Shown here piece by piece: positions 23,248 through 32,970 of a stretch of DNA of 32,970 nucleotides. Under the pieces are notes generated by a model. That model made no database searches, was not told the DNA's origin, and saw only the letters and a list, made by a program, of their open reading frames with translations. Location: NCBI RefSeq assembly GCF_900167165.1, contig NZ_FUXM01000027.1, positions 1 to 32,970 of the forward strand. Direction: 5' to 3'. Origin of the DNA: Carboxydocella sporoproducens DSM 16521 (GTDB lineage Bacteria; Bacillota; GCA-003054495; Carboxydocellales; Carboxydocellaceae). A program made the position numbers and the translations under genes. Numbering within the stretch: the first letter of the stretch is position 1; each line of letters starts with the position of its first letter.

Positions 23248-24047
23248 TTCTCCACCCCGCTTATTTCAGCGATTTTAAGCAAAATCCCCATCGACACGAT
23301 GGCAGCGCCGGTCACCCAGTCCTGCCAGCGCGGTGCCATCTGGGTACTGCAGGCTACTTCTCCCTGGTAACCCCGGGCCAGCATAGCAATATAAATCCGG
23401 TCTCCCCGTTCAGTTGCCCGCAAAAACAGCATCCCCACCATCTGCCCCAGGGTTTTCATGGTGCGCCAGTGATAAAGCCCTTTGCCTCTTTGAAAACCCC
23501 GGGCCTGGCGGGCAGTTTGCATTCTCTCCAGTTCACTGCCCAGCAGACTGAAATAGCGGAGGGTAAAGGCGATCAAACTGACCAGCAAATCAGGCAATCC
23601 CAGCTGACGTAAGCCCTGTAATAACTGAGATTGGGTAGTAGTTTCCGTCAATATGGTCAAAGCCAAGACAGCATTCAAGACACGCAAAGCCAGAAACAGG
23701 GCTTTTTGCCCGCCTTCCACAGTTGCGGTCAATTTAAAGGCCAGTATATTTCCCGTCCAGAGCGGCTGCCCTGGAGTGATAAAGGGAACCAGCAAAACCA
23801 TCACTCCGGCAAAAGGCAAGAACCAGATTAGTCTTTTCAGCAAGGCAACAGGGCTAATTCGCGCCAGCAGCGCTATTCCCAGTAAGACCAGAGCAGCAAC
23901 TGCCAGCAGTAAAATATTTTTAATGGTGGAGAAAATGATAATCATCGAAATGAGGGAGAGAATTTTCAAGCGAGTTTCCAGCTGCAGCAGAGGGGAACGC
24001 CCTGCGGCAACAGTTGGGAAGTCCCCGTGATAACCTGCCTGGCACAT
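23238..24047 (-). CDS. cbiQ: ECF transporter membrane subunit (CbiQ/NikQ)
   Basis: The 269-residue protein has several hydrophobic segments (ILSLISMIIIFSTIKNILLLAVAALVL split by short turns, then VALLKRLIWFLPFAGVMVLLV) and the cytoplasmic coupling region with RMQTARQARGFQRGKG and LARGYQGEV, the paired A-R-G motifs that contact the ATPase in CbiQ/EcfT proteins. Its ATG follows the cooT stop by a few bases, so the two are coupled. Confidence 0.93.
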   Translation of the reverse strand: MCQAGYHGDFPTVAAGRSPLLQLETRLKILSLISMIIIFSTIKNILLLAVAALVLLGIALLARISPVALLKRLIWFLPFAGVMVLLVPFITPGQPLWTGNILAFKLTATVEGGQKALFLALRVLNAVLALTILTETTTQSQLLQGLRQLGLPDLLVSLIAFTLRYFSLLGSELERMQTARQARGFQRGKGLYHWRTMKTLGQMVGMLFLRATERGDRIYIAMLARGYQGEVACSTQMAPRWQDWVTGAAIVSMGILLKIAEISGVEKWL

Positions 24048-24049
24048 AG

Positions 24050-24241
24050 CTATTCATTCCTTTCCAGAACGATCTTATGATCCACCAGGGCCATTTCCAC
24101 AATCCGGCCTTTTATGGTTTTGCGCTGACCGAAAATATTCTCCAGATATAACTCATTACCCTGGGGGATGATTTTGTCTACCCGTTCCAGCAGCAATTCC
24201 TCTTTTTCCCCCTGGCGTAGATAGGCATTGGCCTCACACAT
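24050..24241 (-). CDS. cooT: CooT-family nickel-binding protein
   Basis: The 63-residue product matches CooT over its whole length: it starts MCEANAYL with Cys2, the nickel ligand in CooT of Rhodospirillum, followed by VDKIIPQGNELYLENIFGQRKTI and IVEMALVDHKIVLE. CooT-type proteins help deliver nickel to carbon monoxide dehydrogenase. GGAGGAG precedes the ATG. Its place inside the transporter operon, between the CbiN-like and CbiQ genes, supports nickel as the cargo and suggests hand-over of imported nickel; the latter is inference. Confidence 0.9.
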   Translation of the reverse strand: MCEANAYLRQGEKEELLLERVDKIIPQGNELYLENIFGQRKTIKGRIVEMALVDHKIVLERNE

Positions 24242-24244
24242 AGC

Positions 24245-24535
24245 CTAGCTCCTCCTTTCCTTGCCACCGATTAAGAGTTTGCCCACTGCGTACATAAATA
24301 TAAATACCAGACAAGTCCCCACAATTCCTGCCACAGCCGTAGCTATTTTTTCATTTTGAATACCGGGAAAAAGATAGTCAGGGATAGGAGAAGAGAACAA
24401 TGAGGTTCCCTTTTCCAGAAAGCCATGATCTTCGGCTACCCGTTCCAGGCCATCCGGGCTGGAGGAGGCGAAAGGCGAAAGAAAAGCCGCAATCGCCAGG
24501 GCCAGGCCCAGTCCGCTCAGAATTTTGCCTTTCAT
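24245..24535 (-). CDS. cbiN: PDGLE-domain accessory subunit (CbiN/NikN-like)
   Basis: The 96-residue product has an N-terminal membrane segment (ILSGLGLALAIAAFLSPFA), then SSPDGLERVAEDHGF, the PDGLE motif, an extracellular loop, and a second membrane segment (VAGIVGTCLVFIFMYAVGKLL). Such proteins partner CbiM/NikM in cobalt and nickel ECF transporters. The ATG at 24535 overlaps the cbiM stop (ATGA); a GTG three codons earlier is possible but less coupled. Confidence 0.88.
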   Translation of the reverse strand: MKGKILSGLGLALAIAAFLSPFASSSPDGLERVAEDHGFLEKGTSLFSSPIPDYLFPGIQNEKIATAVAGIVGTCLVFIFMYAVGKLLIGGKERRS

Positions 24536-25173
24536 GCTTCCCACCCCGCTTTCTCCTGTTCAACCTCATAGACCAGACGATTTTTAAAGACGAAGTTTAC
24601 AGCCACAGCCGTGAGCATTCCTTCACCGATACCGATCAAGGCATGCCAGAAGGCCATCGCCGGTAAAACCTTGGCCAGAGGAATGGTGCCAGAGATAGCC
24701 AGCTCCAGAGAAGCCGCCACCGCTGCTGCCATAACCGAAACCCAGCCGGCCAGGAAATTGCTTACCCCGGCAGGCAAGCGCAATTTTTTCAAGCTGTTTT
24801 CCATCAACCAGGCAGTTCCGACGCCAATCACCGCCATGTTAAGGATATTAGCCCCCAGAGCTGTGATGCCACCATCCTGGAAAAACAGACTCTGGATGAT
24901 TAAGACTGTTGCCAGAATTAAGCTGGCACTCCAGGGCCCCAGCAAGGAGGTAGCCAGAGCCGCCCCCAGCAAGTGTCCCGAAGTTCCGCCGGCCACCGGG
25001 AAATTGACCATCTGACCGGCAAAAATAAAGGCTGACATGATGCCCAGCACCGGGATTTGCCGCTCCTTGAGACTAGCCTGAGCCTGCTTGATGCTATACC
25101 CTAAAGCTCCGGTACTAATGGCCGCCGCCGGCACCCAAACGCCAGGGCTTAAAAAACCATCTGGAATATGCAT
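24532..25173 (-). CDS. cbiM: ECF transporter substrate-binding membrane subunit (CbiM/NikM)
   Basis: The 213-residue membrane protein starts MHIPDGFLSPG; in this family the free N-terminus and His2 bind the metal, which fixes the start at 25173 although the frame is open further upstream. His67 in GGTSGHLLG is another expected ligand. AGGGTGAGGG precedes the ATG. It opens the operon cbiM>cbiN-like>cooT>cbiQ>cbiO behind a strong promoter and a leader of about 140 bases that holds a structured element. Nickel is favoured over cobalt because of cooT and the PDGLE partner. Confidence 0.93.
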   Translation of the reverse strand: MHIPDGFLSPGVWVPAAAISTGALGYSIKQAQASLKERQIPVLGIMSAFIFAGQMVNFPVAGGTSGHLLGAALATSLLGPWSASLILATVLIIQSLFFQDGGITALGANILNMAVIGVGTAWLMENSLKKLRLPAGVSNFLAGWVSVMAAAVAASLELAISGTIPLAKVLPAMAFWHALIGIGEGMLTAVAVNFVFKNRLVYEVEQEKAGWEA

Positions 25174-25194
25174 TTCCCTCACCCTTTCTTTTAA

Positions 25195-25256
25195 AATAAA
25201 AACCACGGCAAAGCCCCTCTCCTTGCTGGAGAGACAGACCTCCGTGGTCATCGTTC
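25195..25256 (-). ncRNA. Structured element B in the cbiM leader, probable attenuator or riboswitch-like RNA
   Basis: The transcript has an outer 7-bp stem (ACCACGG with CCGUGGU, 25242-25248 with 25202-25208), an inner CUCUCC/GGAGAG stem, and an internal loop with AGGUCUG on one side and GGGCUUUG on the other, followed by UUUUUAUUUU. This is a terminator form placed before cbiM. The upstream GACAGA (25285-25290) can pair with TCTGTC (25233-25238) inside it. It resembles element A. It could be a nickel/cobalt riboswitch (NiCo class) or something not yet named; I could not match a known consensus. Confidence 0.55.
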
Positions 25257-25321
25257 CGTCAATATTATGCTTGTTGAAAATAACTCTGTCCAGTGATACC
25301 TCCATGGTATCTTGCAAAATT

Positions 25322-25350
25322 ATTATACAACAACCCGGGCAAAATGACAA
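25322..25350 (-). promoter_or_regulatory. Promoter of the nickel transporter operon
   Basis: The minus strand has TTGTCA (25345-25350), a 17-base spacer and TATAAT (25322-25327), a near-consensus housekeeping promoter. It begins 5 bases after the ligA stop. Transcription would start near 25315, at the foot of a GATACC/GGTATC hairpin. Confidence 0.8.
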
Positions 25351-25354
25351 GAGG

Positions 25355-28245
<2,891 letters not shown>

Positions 28246-28267
28246 GGGCCTGGCCTCCTTAAAGGGT

Positions 28268-29911
28268 TTATTTACTCAAATGAGCCGTTAATGGCGGCAC
28301 AACCTGTTTCTTGCGGGACATAACTCCAGGCAGATACATGGCCTGGTCGACAAGAGGCTGGCCAAAAGTTTCCTCCACCACCCGGCTTTCCGGGCCGGTG
28401 ACCAGCAATTCGGTCCCTTCTTGCAGGATATCGGTAATCATCAGCAAGACCAAATCCAGGCCTTTCTCCTTGCGAATGGCCTCCATATCCGCCAGCAGTC
28501 CTGCTTTCAGCTGAGCCAGCTGAGAGAGGTCCATGGTTTCCACCTGGCCGATACCCAGGGTAAGGGGACCCATCTTGAATTCCTTGAAATCCTGATAAAT
28601 GATTTCCTCATTGGTCCGCCCCACCAGGCTGGTACCGGCTTTATACATCTCCAAACCAAACTGGTCTATATCTACCCCGGCAATTTCCGCCAGCCAGCGG
28701 GCGGTTTCCTCATCCCGTTTGGTGCAGGTGGGGGATTTGAACAGCACAGTATCAGAGAGGATAGCTCCCAGCATCAACCCCGCCATGGTCCTGGGGATTT
28801 CCACTCCTGATTCCCGGTACATGCCAGCGACAATGGTCGCAGTACAGCCCACCGGTTCATTGCGGAAAAAGATGGGTTGACCGGTCTGGATATCCCCCAC
28901 CCGGTGGTGGTCAATGACTTCCAGGATTTCCGCCTGTTCCAGGCCATCAACAGCCTGACTCTTTTCATTATGGTCCACTAAAATCACTTTCTTGCGGGAC
29001 AGGGCCAGCAAATGATAACGGGAGACTACCCCGAGGAAGCGGTTATTTTCATCCACTACCGGGTAATTGCGGTAACGGGTTTCCAGCATTACCTTTTTGG
29101 CTTCATCTGCCAGGTCATCAGCCTGAAATACAATGCAGTCACTGGCAGGCCGCATCAAGCTGCTGACCGGGGCACTCATATTGATCAAACGGGCAGCAGC
29201 AAAAGTATCATGGGGTACGGAAACCAGGGCTGCTCCCCGCTTTTCCGCCTCCGCCCTAACCCGGTCACTGACCGTATAGCCACAGGTGATAATCAGGCAG
29301 GCCGCTTCCCGGGCCAGCGCCGTCAGTTGAGCTTCTTCCCTGTTGCCCAGGATGACCACATCTCCCGGGCTTATGTAATCTGCCATGGTCTGGGCCGCCA
29401 TCGCCCCGATAATCACATTCCCGGTCAGTTCGGTACTTTCCGCCGGACCGCTCAGCAGTTGACCATTGAGAGTGCGGATAATATTTCCCAGGGTAACATG
29501 CATTTTACCCAGGTTTTCCAGCCCCAGTTCCTGCATGTATTTGTGGGCAATATCCCCCAGGGTGACCAGACCCAGAAAATGGTTTTGCTCATCCACAATG
29601 GGAATGGTTTTAATGTTGTGGGTGCGGGTGAGAATGCCCACTTCCCGCAGGGGCGTGCCCGGCAGCACTGCTACCGGTGTATCCCCGTTTAACATATCCT
29701 CCACCCGGGCTTTGACATCAGTCAGCAGAGGCGGAGCTTCCACTCCGAAGTAGTCCAGCACAAACTGGGTTTCCAGATGGAGTTTACCCGCCCGTGCCGC
29801 CTGATATTCCCCGCCCCCCAGGGCGTTTTTGAGATAGGCATAGGCAATGGCAGAACAGATGGAATCAGTATCAGGGTTTTTGTGGCCGATTACATACACT
29901 GGTTTGGACAT
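28268..29911 (-). CDS. ppaC: Manganese-dependent inorganic pyrophosphatase with CBS and DRTGG domains
   Basis: This family II pyrophosphatase hydrolyses diphosphate. The DHH part begins VIGHKNPDTDSICSAIAYAY, is interrupted by two CBS domains (VAVLPGTPLREVGIL and IVFQADDLADEAKKVMLETRYRNYPV) with a DRTGG domain between, and continues with VDHNEKSQA, IDHHRVGD and the C-terminal DHHA2 domain. The length of 547 residues matches the regulated CBS-PPase type; in relatives AMP and ADP inhibit, and ATP or diadenosine polyphosphates activate, through the CBS domains. It starts 5 bases after pcrA. Confidence 0.95.
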   Translation of the reverse strand: MSKPVYVIGHKNPDTDSICSAIAYAYLKNALGGGEYQAARAGKLHLETQFVLDYFGVEAPPLLTDVKARVEDMLNGDTPVAVLPGTPLREVGILTRTHNIKTIPIVDEQNHFLGLVTLGDIAHKYMQELGLENLGKMHVTLGNIIRTLNGQLLSGPAESTELTGNVIIGAMAAQTMADYISPGDVVILGNREEAQLTALAREAACLIITCGYTVSDRVRAEAEKRGAALVSVPHDTFAAARLINMSAPVSSLMRPASDCIVFQADDLADEAKKVMLETRYRNYPVVDENNRFLGVVSRYHLLALSRKKVILVDHNEKSQAVDGLEQAEILEVIDHHRVGDIQTGQPIFFRNEPVGCTATIVAGMYRESGVEIPRTMAGLMLGAILSDTVLFKSPTCTKRDEETARWLAEIAGVDIDQFGLEMYKAGTSLVGRTNEEIIYQDFKEFKMGPLTLGIGQVETMDLSQLAQLKAGLLADMEAIRKEKGLDLVLLMITDILQEGTELLVTGPESRVVEETFGQPLVDQAMYLPGVMSRKKQVVPPLTAHLSK

Positions 29912-29915
29912 TTTT

Positions 29916-32090
29916 CTACAACTGCTCCTTTCTGATTGGTGCGTATTTTGCTATAAAAACCTTGATTCCCAGGTTCGGAAAAGCAATAGAAAGCTCGGTA
30001 TCTTCTCCCTGGCCCTTAATGCCGACAATAGCCCCCGGTCCATATTTTTTATGCACTACCCGGTCCCCCAGCTGCCATTCCTGTTCAGCTGCTGTCGACC
30101 CTTGAGCTGATGTGGAGGCAGCTCCCGCCTCCAGGCGGTCTACCCCGCTTCTGCTGGCCCCTGTCCCCCGTTCCAGCAAATGGGCGGGAATCTCACTCAG
30201 GAAGCGGGAAGGGGGGTTAGTGCTGATACGGCCAAAGAGGTTGCGGCTCCAGCAATGGGTCAGATAGAGCTTCTCTTTGGCCCGGGTGATGCCCACATAG
30301 CAAAGGCGACGCTCTTCTTCCAGTTCCGCTTCTTCCAGGCTGAGCAGGGCCCGGGAGTGGGGAAAAATCCCCTCTTCCATTCCGGCCAGGAAGACCACGG
30401 GAAACTCCAGACCTTTAGCGGAATGGAGAGTCATCAGAGTCACCTGCTCCCCACTTTCCAAAGTATCAAGGTCACTCATGAGGGAAATCCCGGCCAGAAA
30501 ACCTTCCAGGCCTTCTTCTTCCTGGCGGGCATCAAATTCCATGGTTACCGTCCGGAATTCCCGCAGGTTTTCCAGGCGGGTCTGGGCCTCCACCGTTTTT
30601 TCCGCTTCCAGTTCTGCCTGGTAGCCGGTGCGCTCCAGCACTGCATCCAGCATTTCCGTAACCGAAGCGATCTCCACCTGCCGACGCAAATCCTCCATTA
30701 GATTAATGAAGTCCCGCACTGCCTTCTGGGACCGGGCAGAAAGTCCTGGAATTTCCTCCACTACCATTAAGGCCTGGTAGAGGCTGAGATTGCGCCGGGC
30801 CGCTTCCTGGCGGATTTTGTTCACCGTAGCTTCCCCGATATTGCGTTTGGGCACATTGATAATGCGCTCCAGACTGACACTATCAGCCGGATTGACCAGT
30901 ACCCGCAGGTAGGCCAGCACATCTTTGATTTCCTTGCGTTCATAGAACTTGAGGCCTCCGACCATTGTGTACGGGATGGCATTGCCGATCAGCTCATCTT
31001 CAATGGCCCGGGACTGGGCGTTAGTGCGGTATAAAACCGCAAAATCGCTGTAAGGGCGGCCATTCTTATTTAAACGCAGGATTTCTCCCACGATAAAGCG
31101 GGCTTCCTCCTTTTCATCCCCCAGCTGCACACAGACGATTGGTTCACCTGCCGGGTTTTCCGTCCAGAGGGACTTATCCTTGCGACCCACATTATTGGCT
31201 ACCACCGCATTGGCCGCAGCCAGAATAGTTCTGGTGGAACGATAATTCTGCTCCAGTTTGATTACTTTCGCCTCAGGATAGTCCCGTTCAAAATCCAGAA
31301 TATTGCCAATATCCGCTCCCCGAAAACGGTAAATACTCTGATCATCATCCCCCACCACACACAAATTGCGATGGGCCGAAGCCAGCAAATTGACCAGGCG
31401 GTACTGGGCATGGTTGGTATCCTGGTATTCATCCACCAGGATATAGAGGAATTTCTGCTGATAATAGGCCAGGATTTCCGGAAACTCCTCAAACAGCTGC
31501 ACAGTCAGCATGATCAGGTCATCAAAATCCAGGGCCTGGTTACGAATCAGTTTTTGCTGATAGCTCTCATAGACCCGGGACGCCGTTTCCGCCAGCCAGT
31601 CACCATAAACCCGGCGCCGCATTTGGGCCGGGGTTTCCAGGCGGTTTTTGGCATCACTGATCAGGGCAGCCATCAGGCGAGGGGAGTATTTTTTCTCATC
31701 CAGATTCAGTTCCCGCAGACATTCCTTCAGCACTGTCTGCTGGTCTGCCGTATCGTAGATAACAAAATTGGGATCATAGCCCAGATAGCTGATTTCCCGC
31801 CGCAGGATGCGCAGACAGGCGGAATGGAAAGTGGAAACCCACATGTCTCTGCTGATAGCTTCCCCTACCAGCTGTTCCACTCTTTCCTTCATCTCACCGG
31901 CCGCTTTGTTGGTAAAAGTGATGGCTAAAATCTGCCAGGGCTTGACTCCCTGCCTGATCAGATAAGCGATACGATGGGTTAAGACCCGGGTTTTGCCACT
32001 GCCGGCCCCGGCCAGAATTAGCAAGGGGCCATTGATATGGGTAACAGCTTCCCGCTGCACAGGATTGAGGTTGGCCAGCAAATCAGCCAT
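29916..32090 (-). CDS. pcrA: UvrD/PcrA-type DNA helicase
   Basis: PcrA is a 3'-5' superfamily 1 helicase used in repair, in clearing RNA polymerase or recombinase from DNA, and in plasmid replication. Motif I AGAGSGKT is at residues 27-34, followed by FTNKAAGEMKERV, the Walker B DEYQDTN, GDDDQSIYRFRGAD, LEQNYRST, and the late motifs MTLHSAKGLEFP and VGITRAKEKLYLTH. The C-terminal Tudor-like tail (GDRVVHKKYGPGAIVGIKG) that binds RNA polymerase is present. The length of 724 residues is typical. It heads the operon with the CBS-pyrophosphatase, amj and ligA; the pcrA-ligA link is common in Firmicutes. Confidence 0.97.
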   Translation of the reverse strand: MADLLANLNPVQREAVTHINGPLLILAGAGSGKTRVLTHRIAYLIRQGVKPWQILAITFTNKAAGEMKERVEQLVGEAISRDMWVSTFHSACLRILRREISYLGYDPNFVIYDTADQQTVLKECLRELNLDEKKYSPRLMAALISDAKNRLETPAQMRRRVYGDWLAETASRVYESYQQKLIRNQALDFDDLIMLTVQLFEEFPEILAYYQQKFLYILVDEYQDTNHAQYRLVNLLASAHRNLCVVGDDDQSIYRFRGADIGNILDFERDYPEAKVIKLEQNYRSTRTILAAANAVVANNVGRKDKSLWTENPAGEPIVCVQLGDEKEEARFIVGEILRLNKNGRPYSDFAVLYRTNAQSRAIEDELIGNAIPYTMVGGLKFYERKEIKDVLAYLRVLVNPADSVSLERIINVPKRNIGEATVNKIRQEAARRNLSLYQALMVVEEIPGLSARSQKAVRDFINLMEDLRRQVEIASVTEMLDAVLERTGYQAELEAEKTVEAQTRLENLREFRTVTMEFDARQEEEGLEGFLAGISLMSDLDTLESGEQVTLMTLHSAKGLEFPVVFLAGMEEGIFPHSRALLSLEEAELEEERRLCYVGITRAKEKLYLTHCWSRNLFGRISTNPPSRFLSEIPAHLLERGTGASRSGVDRLEAGAASTSAQGSTAAEQEWQLGDRVVHKKYGPGAIVGIKGQGEDTELSIAFPNLGIKVFIAKYAPIRKEQL

Positions 32091-32145
32091 TTTGTTCTTC
32101 CTTTCTTTGCTTGTACTAAGATTGATATATATTCTACAAAATCTG

Positions 32146-32171
32146 TTTGTTTCCTGCTATTTGTTTCCTGC
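32146..32171. repeat. 12-base direct repeat upstream of pcrA
   Basis: TTTGTTTCCTGC occurs at 32146-32157 and 32160-32171, one 14-base step apart, between pcrA and the Fic remnant. On the minus strand AT-rich -10-like sequence (TAGAAT/TATATA) follows toward pcrA. It may be an operator or a simple duplication. Confidence 0.6.
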
Positions 32172-32177
32172 GTAAAA

Positions 32178-32663
32178 TTAGAGTTTTCTCCACCTGGCTT
32201 TACGGCCGATTTCTACAGGAGTAATTAAACCCTGGTCCTTTAGTTCTTTGAGAACTCTATAGACAGTAGGGCGACTGATGTCCGGACAAACTCTTTCTAT
32301 ATCTGAAATAGTAAATTCTGCATTGAAATGGTTAATCGCCTCTTTTATTCTTTCACCCTTACTCCCTTTATAAGAGCTTATATTACCAACCCTTTCCTCA
32401 AACTCACGGTAAGCGGCCAGAATAATCCCCAAAAAATATTCCAGCCAGGGCAACAGGTCATGCTGGCCCTCATGCCAGCCTTGCGAAGAAGCCCACAGGG
32501 TTTCATAGTATGACTCTTTGCTTTTCTCAATCAGCTTTTCCAAACTGATAAATCTACCCACTTCAAAGCCAAACTTGTATAAAAGCAGTAAAGTCAATAG
32601 TCTTGAAAGACGGCCATTACCATCTCTAAATGAGCTAATTGCGTTGTCAGAAAATCCTGACAA
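32178..32663 (-). pseudogene. Fic-family protein with C-terminal winged helix, truncated at its active site
   Basis: Fic proteins usually transfer AMP to target proteins through a conserved HPFxDGNGR loop. Here the reading frame opens only at a TTG at 32663 and reads MSGFSDNAISSFRDGNGRLS: the DGNGR part is intact but the catalytic His-Pro is replaced by Ser-Ser and the usual 180 or more upstream residues are missing. Downstream the family pattern is good (LTLLLLYKFGFEVGRFISLE, YYETLWASSQGWHEGQHD, FLGIILAAYREFEERV), ending in a winged helix (FTISDIERVCPDISRPTVYRVLKELKDQGLI). An in-frame stop lies just upstream and IS-like sequence begins near 32630-32665, so I read it as an IS-broken gene that cannot AMPylate. 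Confidence 0.8.
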
Positions 32664-32742
32664 TCCAAGGGATTAGCGAAAGGTCAAAAATAAATTTACC
32701 CCAGAAAAAGGTGTATAGAAAAGGGTTTTTAGCGCAAAACAA

Positions 32743-32772
32743 GAGGCTGAGGGAAAAATTCACCCCAGCCTC
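32743..32772. terminator. Hairpin inside the insertion sequence leader
   Basis: GAGGCTG plus GGG pairs with CCC plus CAGCCTC around an A-rich loop. It may stop transcription entering the element from outside, or be a recognition structure. There is no clear T-run. Confidence 0.4.
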
Positions 32773-32792
32773 AAATGTTGTAAAAAATAAGC

Positions 32793-32862
32793 AACAGGCA
32801 TCCACCTGTGGTAAAATTGAAGTTGAAAAGACAAAAATCCTACCCAGGGAGGGATGCCTGTT
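32793..32862 (+). promoter_or_regulatory. Inverted repeat that abuts the transposase start codon
   Basis: AACAGGCATCC (32793-32803) and GGATGCCTGTT (32852-32862) are perfect 11-bp complements; the second arm ends exactly at the ATG and starts at the edge of the AGGGAGG ribosome binding site. Transcripts entering from outside would hide the start, which is known from other insertion sequences as protection against excess transposase. Confidence 0.7.
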
Positions 32863-32970
32863 ATGGCTATTATACCACAAATTAAGCTATTTGAGTGGAC
32901 AGAAATACAAACAATTGGAGATTTAGTTCGTTTACGGCTGGTTCTGGATTACATGCCAGACGAAGAGTTA
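32863..32970 (+). CDS. DDE-type transposase, N-terminal 36 residues
   Basis: The frame from the ATG at 32863 stays open to the window edge and starts MAIIPQIKLFEWTEIQTIGD, then LVRLRLVLDYMPDEEL. The pattern IPQxxLFxW, GDLxRLRLVL and MPDEEL resembles the beginning of IS4/IS5-superfamily transposases with a DUF772-like N-terminal domain. AGGGAGG lies 10 bases upstream. The catalytic residues are outside the window. It is the only plus-strand gene I accept. Confidence 0.7.
   Translation, partial: MAIIPQIKLFEWTEIQTIGDLVRLRLVLDYMPDEEL

Larger units (their letters stand above)
32632..32970 (+). mobile_element. Left part of an insertion sequence, running off the window
   Basis: Homology to Fic stops near 32630 and a transposase gene starts at 32863. 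Between them lie a 7-bp palindrome (TTGTCAG at 32644, CTGACAA at 32657), a larger hairpin (32743-32772) and a hairpin over the transposase start. The exact left end is not visible because the right end, needed to find the terminal repeats, is outside the window. Confidence 0.6.

Noticed and set aside
25195-25256. Cobalamin riboswitch before cbiM
   Set aside because: The leader is too short and I see no B12-box-like core (GCCACTG-type) in it.
25174-25350. Extension of cbiM to an upstream start giving 272 residues
   Set aside because: The free N-terminal Met-His of MHIPDGF forms the metal site in this family, a ribosome binding site precedes that ATG, and the extension would run through the leader element.
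32647-32880. 77-codon minus-strand frame inside the insertion sequence
   Set aside because: It has no family resemblance, overlaps the hairpins and the transposase start, and lacks a good ribosome binding site.

Overview
The window looks like chromosomal DNA from a Gram-positive, probably spore-forming member of the Clostridia, of the Peptococcaceae or Carboxydocella kind; this placement is inference. It rests on a sporulation sigma factor of the SigK type with a hydrophobic pro-sequence, a Firmicutes-style type IV pilus cluster without outer-membrane genes, an Amj-type lipid II flippase, YqeG beside AroE, strong AGGAGG-type ribosome binding sites, and a CooT-type nickel protein that points to a nickel enzyme such as CO dehydrogenase. 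Except for the transposase at the right edge, every gene I support lies on the minus strand, so transcription runs from high to low coordinates.

Layout, left to right. 1-273: start of a TnpB-like gene behind a 31-codon scrap resembling the start of an IS607-type recombinase. 413-751: a YedF/DsrE-like protein. 958-6694: glgA, then tldD-aroB-aroK-aroC read as the operon aroC>aroK>aroB>tldD. 6785-16341: an 11-gene type IV pilus operon read pilB>pilT>pilC>pilin>pilD>minor pilins>pilM>pilN>pilO and closed by a strong terminator. 16466-19890: a MerR-like regulator, a small zinc-ribbon protein, aroE, a small unknown, yqeG and sigK. 19977-22243: an acyl-CoA ligase and an FmdE-family protein. 22426-25173: an ECF-type nickel/cobalt transporter operon (cbiM>PDGLE/CbiN-like>cooT>cbiQ>cbiO). 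25355-32090: pcrA>CBS-type pyrophosphatase>amj>ligA, closely packed. 32178-32970: a Fic protein cut off at its active site, next to the 5' part of an insertion sequence with a DDE-type transposase.

How the genes fit together. The shikimate genes are split: aroC/aroK/aroB in one operon, aroE 11 kb away. The pilus operon encodes both motors, platform, peptidase, major and minor pilins and the PilMNO assembly complex. The transporter operon carries a nickel chaperone-like gene between its membrane subunits, which argues that its cargo is nickel.

The least explained signals are at RNA level. Two similar structured elements flank the nickel transporter operon, one in the cbiM leader and one just after cbiO, and a related sequence occurs at the start of the same leader. 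In addition, three neighbouring gene junctions (before glgA, yqeG and sigK) each carry a long hairpin whose 3' arm contains the ribosome binding site of the next gene. I found no tRNA, rRNA or CRISPR array, and no gene-free stretch longer than about 210 bases.
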